NCBI GenBank assembly: GCA_021904315.1
Contig: CM038910.1
Coordinates: 23,942,256-24,006,255 of the forward strand
Source: Sphagnum magellanicum
Taxonomy: Eukaryota > Streptophyta > Sphagnopsida > Sphagnales > Sphagnaceae
Direction: 5' to 3'
DNA: 64,000 nt
Shown here: piece by piece, positions 63,030 to 64,000 of the stretch
Position numbering within the stretch: position 1 is the first letter of the stretch
Layout: each line of letters opens with the position of its first letter
Made by a program: the position numbers and the translations under genes
Notes under the pieces: generated by a model
Told to the model about the DNA's origin: nothing
The model's database searches: none
Seen by the model: only the letters and a program-made list of their open reading frames with translations

Positions 63030-64000
63030 TAGCAAGAATGTGGGCAACACACATATTAGAACATTTTAATCAAGTCGAACCTTTTACAAAGTTATGTTTT
63101 TTTGTAGTGGGGCCTTATTTTCCATCAATTGATTAGCAATAACATTTGTTAAATATTGTTTGGCCAACTTTGTGAACAACCAAATGTCATTTTCAAAACT
63201 AATTATTTCATCAAAGATGGTAAAGGCAACGGGTAAAATTAATGACAACGATTTCATACCAATCTTGAAAGCATTCAACTTGTAAGGTTTTGAAAGACAC
63301 GTTAAATGCTTAAAAAATTGAAATGAAAGTTTTTTTTCAAACAATTTGGAGGAATATAAAAAGGGAAACAAAGTAGTTGTTGAATCCACTATAAAATATT
63401 TTGTTAAATCTTGATAAGAAACTTGATGAAAGGTCAAAAATGGGAGATTTGATGGTATATGCACAATATTGTACTCTATTTGATTTAACAAATTAAAAAA
63501 AAATACATCTACTATATTCATCAATGTTATTTGATTTTTAATTTCCTTGGTTCATAAAATGTTCCTTGGTTTTCATTTACAAGATATGCTTGGGGCATCA
63601 ATGGATACATCTCCAAGCACCTTGGAGTCAACATTATATGAATTCAACCTCCATCTTGAAATTATGAGGAAGGCAAAAAAAAACCTTGACAAGGTTGTAG
63701 GTAAGAATAAGTTATTGATATATTCAAATCTTCCCAATTCATCTTCCAAAACATTATTAAAAAAAAAATTGTTTACACCCTCCAACTCCATTGCAATCCT
63801 TCATTTTAATACTAAAGATTTTCAAATTCTAAACTACAAAATTGTAGTGAACACAAATGTCCTAATTAATATATAGGCTATTGATCGTCATTCTAAAGCA
63901 TGGAAGAAACCTTTAGAATTTGATCTTGATTAATTTTGTGGTTCTGATACCAACATCAAAAGGTCAAGTTACAACTTATTACCATTTGGATTAGGCTATC
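63030..64000 (+). pseudogene. cytochrome P450 pseudogene, incomplete at the window edge
   Basis: Reading along one strand, the following P450 landmarks appear in order: ARMWATHILEHF (C-helix region), KINDNDFIPILKAF and GFERHVKCLKN (F-G region), LQDMLGASMDTSPSTLE (I-helix; a typical P450 has A/G-G-x-D-T-S), KAKKNLDKVVGKNKLL, SIAILHFNTKDFQI, VVNTNVLINI, AIDRHSKAWKKPLEFD, then NLLPFGLGY, the start of the heme loop. At least six in-frame stops or interruptions, for example 63283-63285 TAA and 63877-63879 TAG. The K-helix E-x-x-R is lost. N-terminal region not found. A dead monooxygenase copy of a plant A-type P450. Confidence 0.85.

Noticed and set aside
63084-63524. Minus-strand open frame of 146 codons
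   Set aside because: Opposite-strand shadow of the P450 relic.

Overview
This looks like nuclear DNA of a land plant, most likely a non-seed plant and probably a bryophyte. The sequence evidence is: short-exon genes with GT-AG introns; a plant-type BUB1 kinase and a plant STAR1/ABCI17-like ABC ATPase; a CACTA (En/Spm) transposon with TNP2, DUF4218 and DUF4216-type modules; a Helitron; TTTAGGG-like tracts; a relic plant P450; and NLR immune-receptor genes whose N-terminus is an alpha/beta hydrolase. That receptor class (HNL, hydrolase-NBS-LRR) was first described from liverworts. I cannot name the species.

Layout. 0.1-5.5 kb: BUB1 in about 15 exons. 5.5-11.7 kb: mostly non-coding, with a candidate structured RNA at 10.36-10.44 kb and microsatellites before the next gene. 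11.7-13.9 kb: STAR1-like ABC ATPase. 14-16.1 kb: AT-rich repeats, one of which recurs at 41.6-42.6 kb. 16.4-23.5 kb: a decayed CACTA element carrying a divergent minus-strand accessory gene, a small Cys-rich exon, a SET-domain protein and the transposase. 23.4-24.5 kb: an unrecognised minus-strand reading region.

24.6-55.5 kb is a broken-up HNL locus with three parts. Unit A (24.6-35.1 kb) holds a fragment of an NB-ARC domain, then hydrolase exons whose nucleophile serine position reads Gly, spliced in frame into a long domain I do not recognise instead of NBS-LRR. Unit B (43.3-48.9 kb) is an HNL pseudogene split by a 1,047-bp Helitron. Unit C (49.4-55.5 kb) is an apparently intact HNL gene of five exons and about 1,093 residues. 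The 3' flank of unit C recurs at 34.5-35.1 kb, which shows that the array once had another 3' end there. 35-43 kb and 55.5-63 kb are very AT-rich, repeat-decayed DNA. The last kilobase holds a cytochrome P450 pseudogene that runs off the window.

How the genes fit together: BUB1 and STAR1 are ordinary single-copy-type genes with no visible link to the rest. The HNL array and its transposons show tandem duplication, domain swapping and pseudogenisation, as is usual for plant immune-receptor clusters. The most unusual items are the hydrolase plus unknown-domain chimera (25.2-29.4 kb) and the SET-domain gene inside the CACTA element (19.0-19.8 kb).
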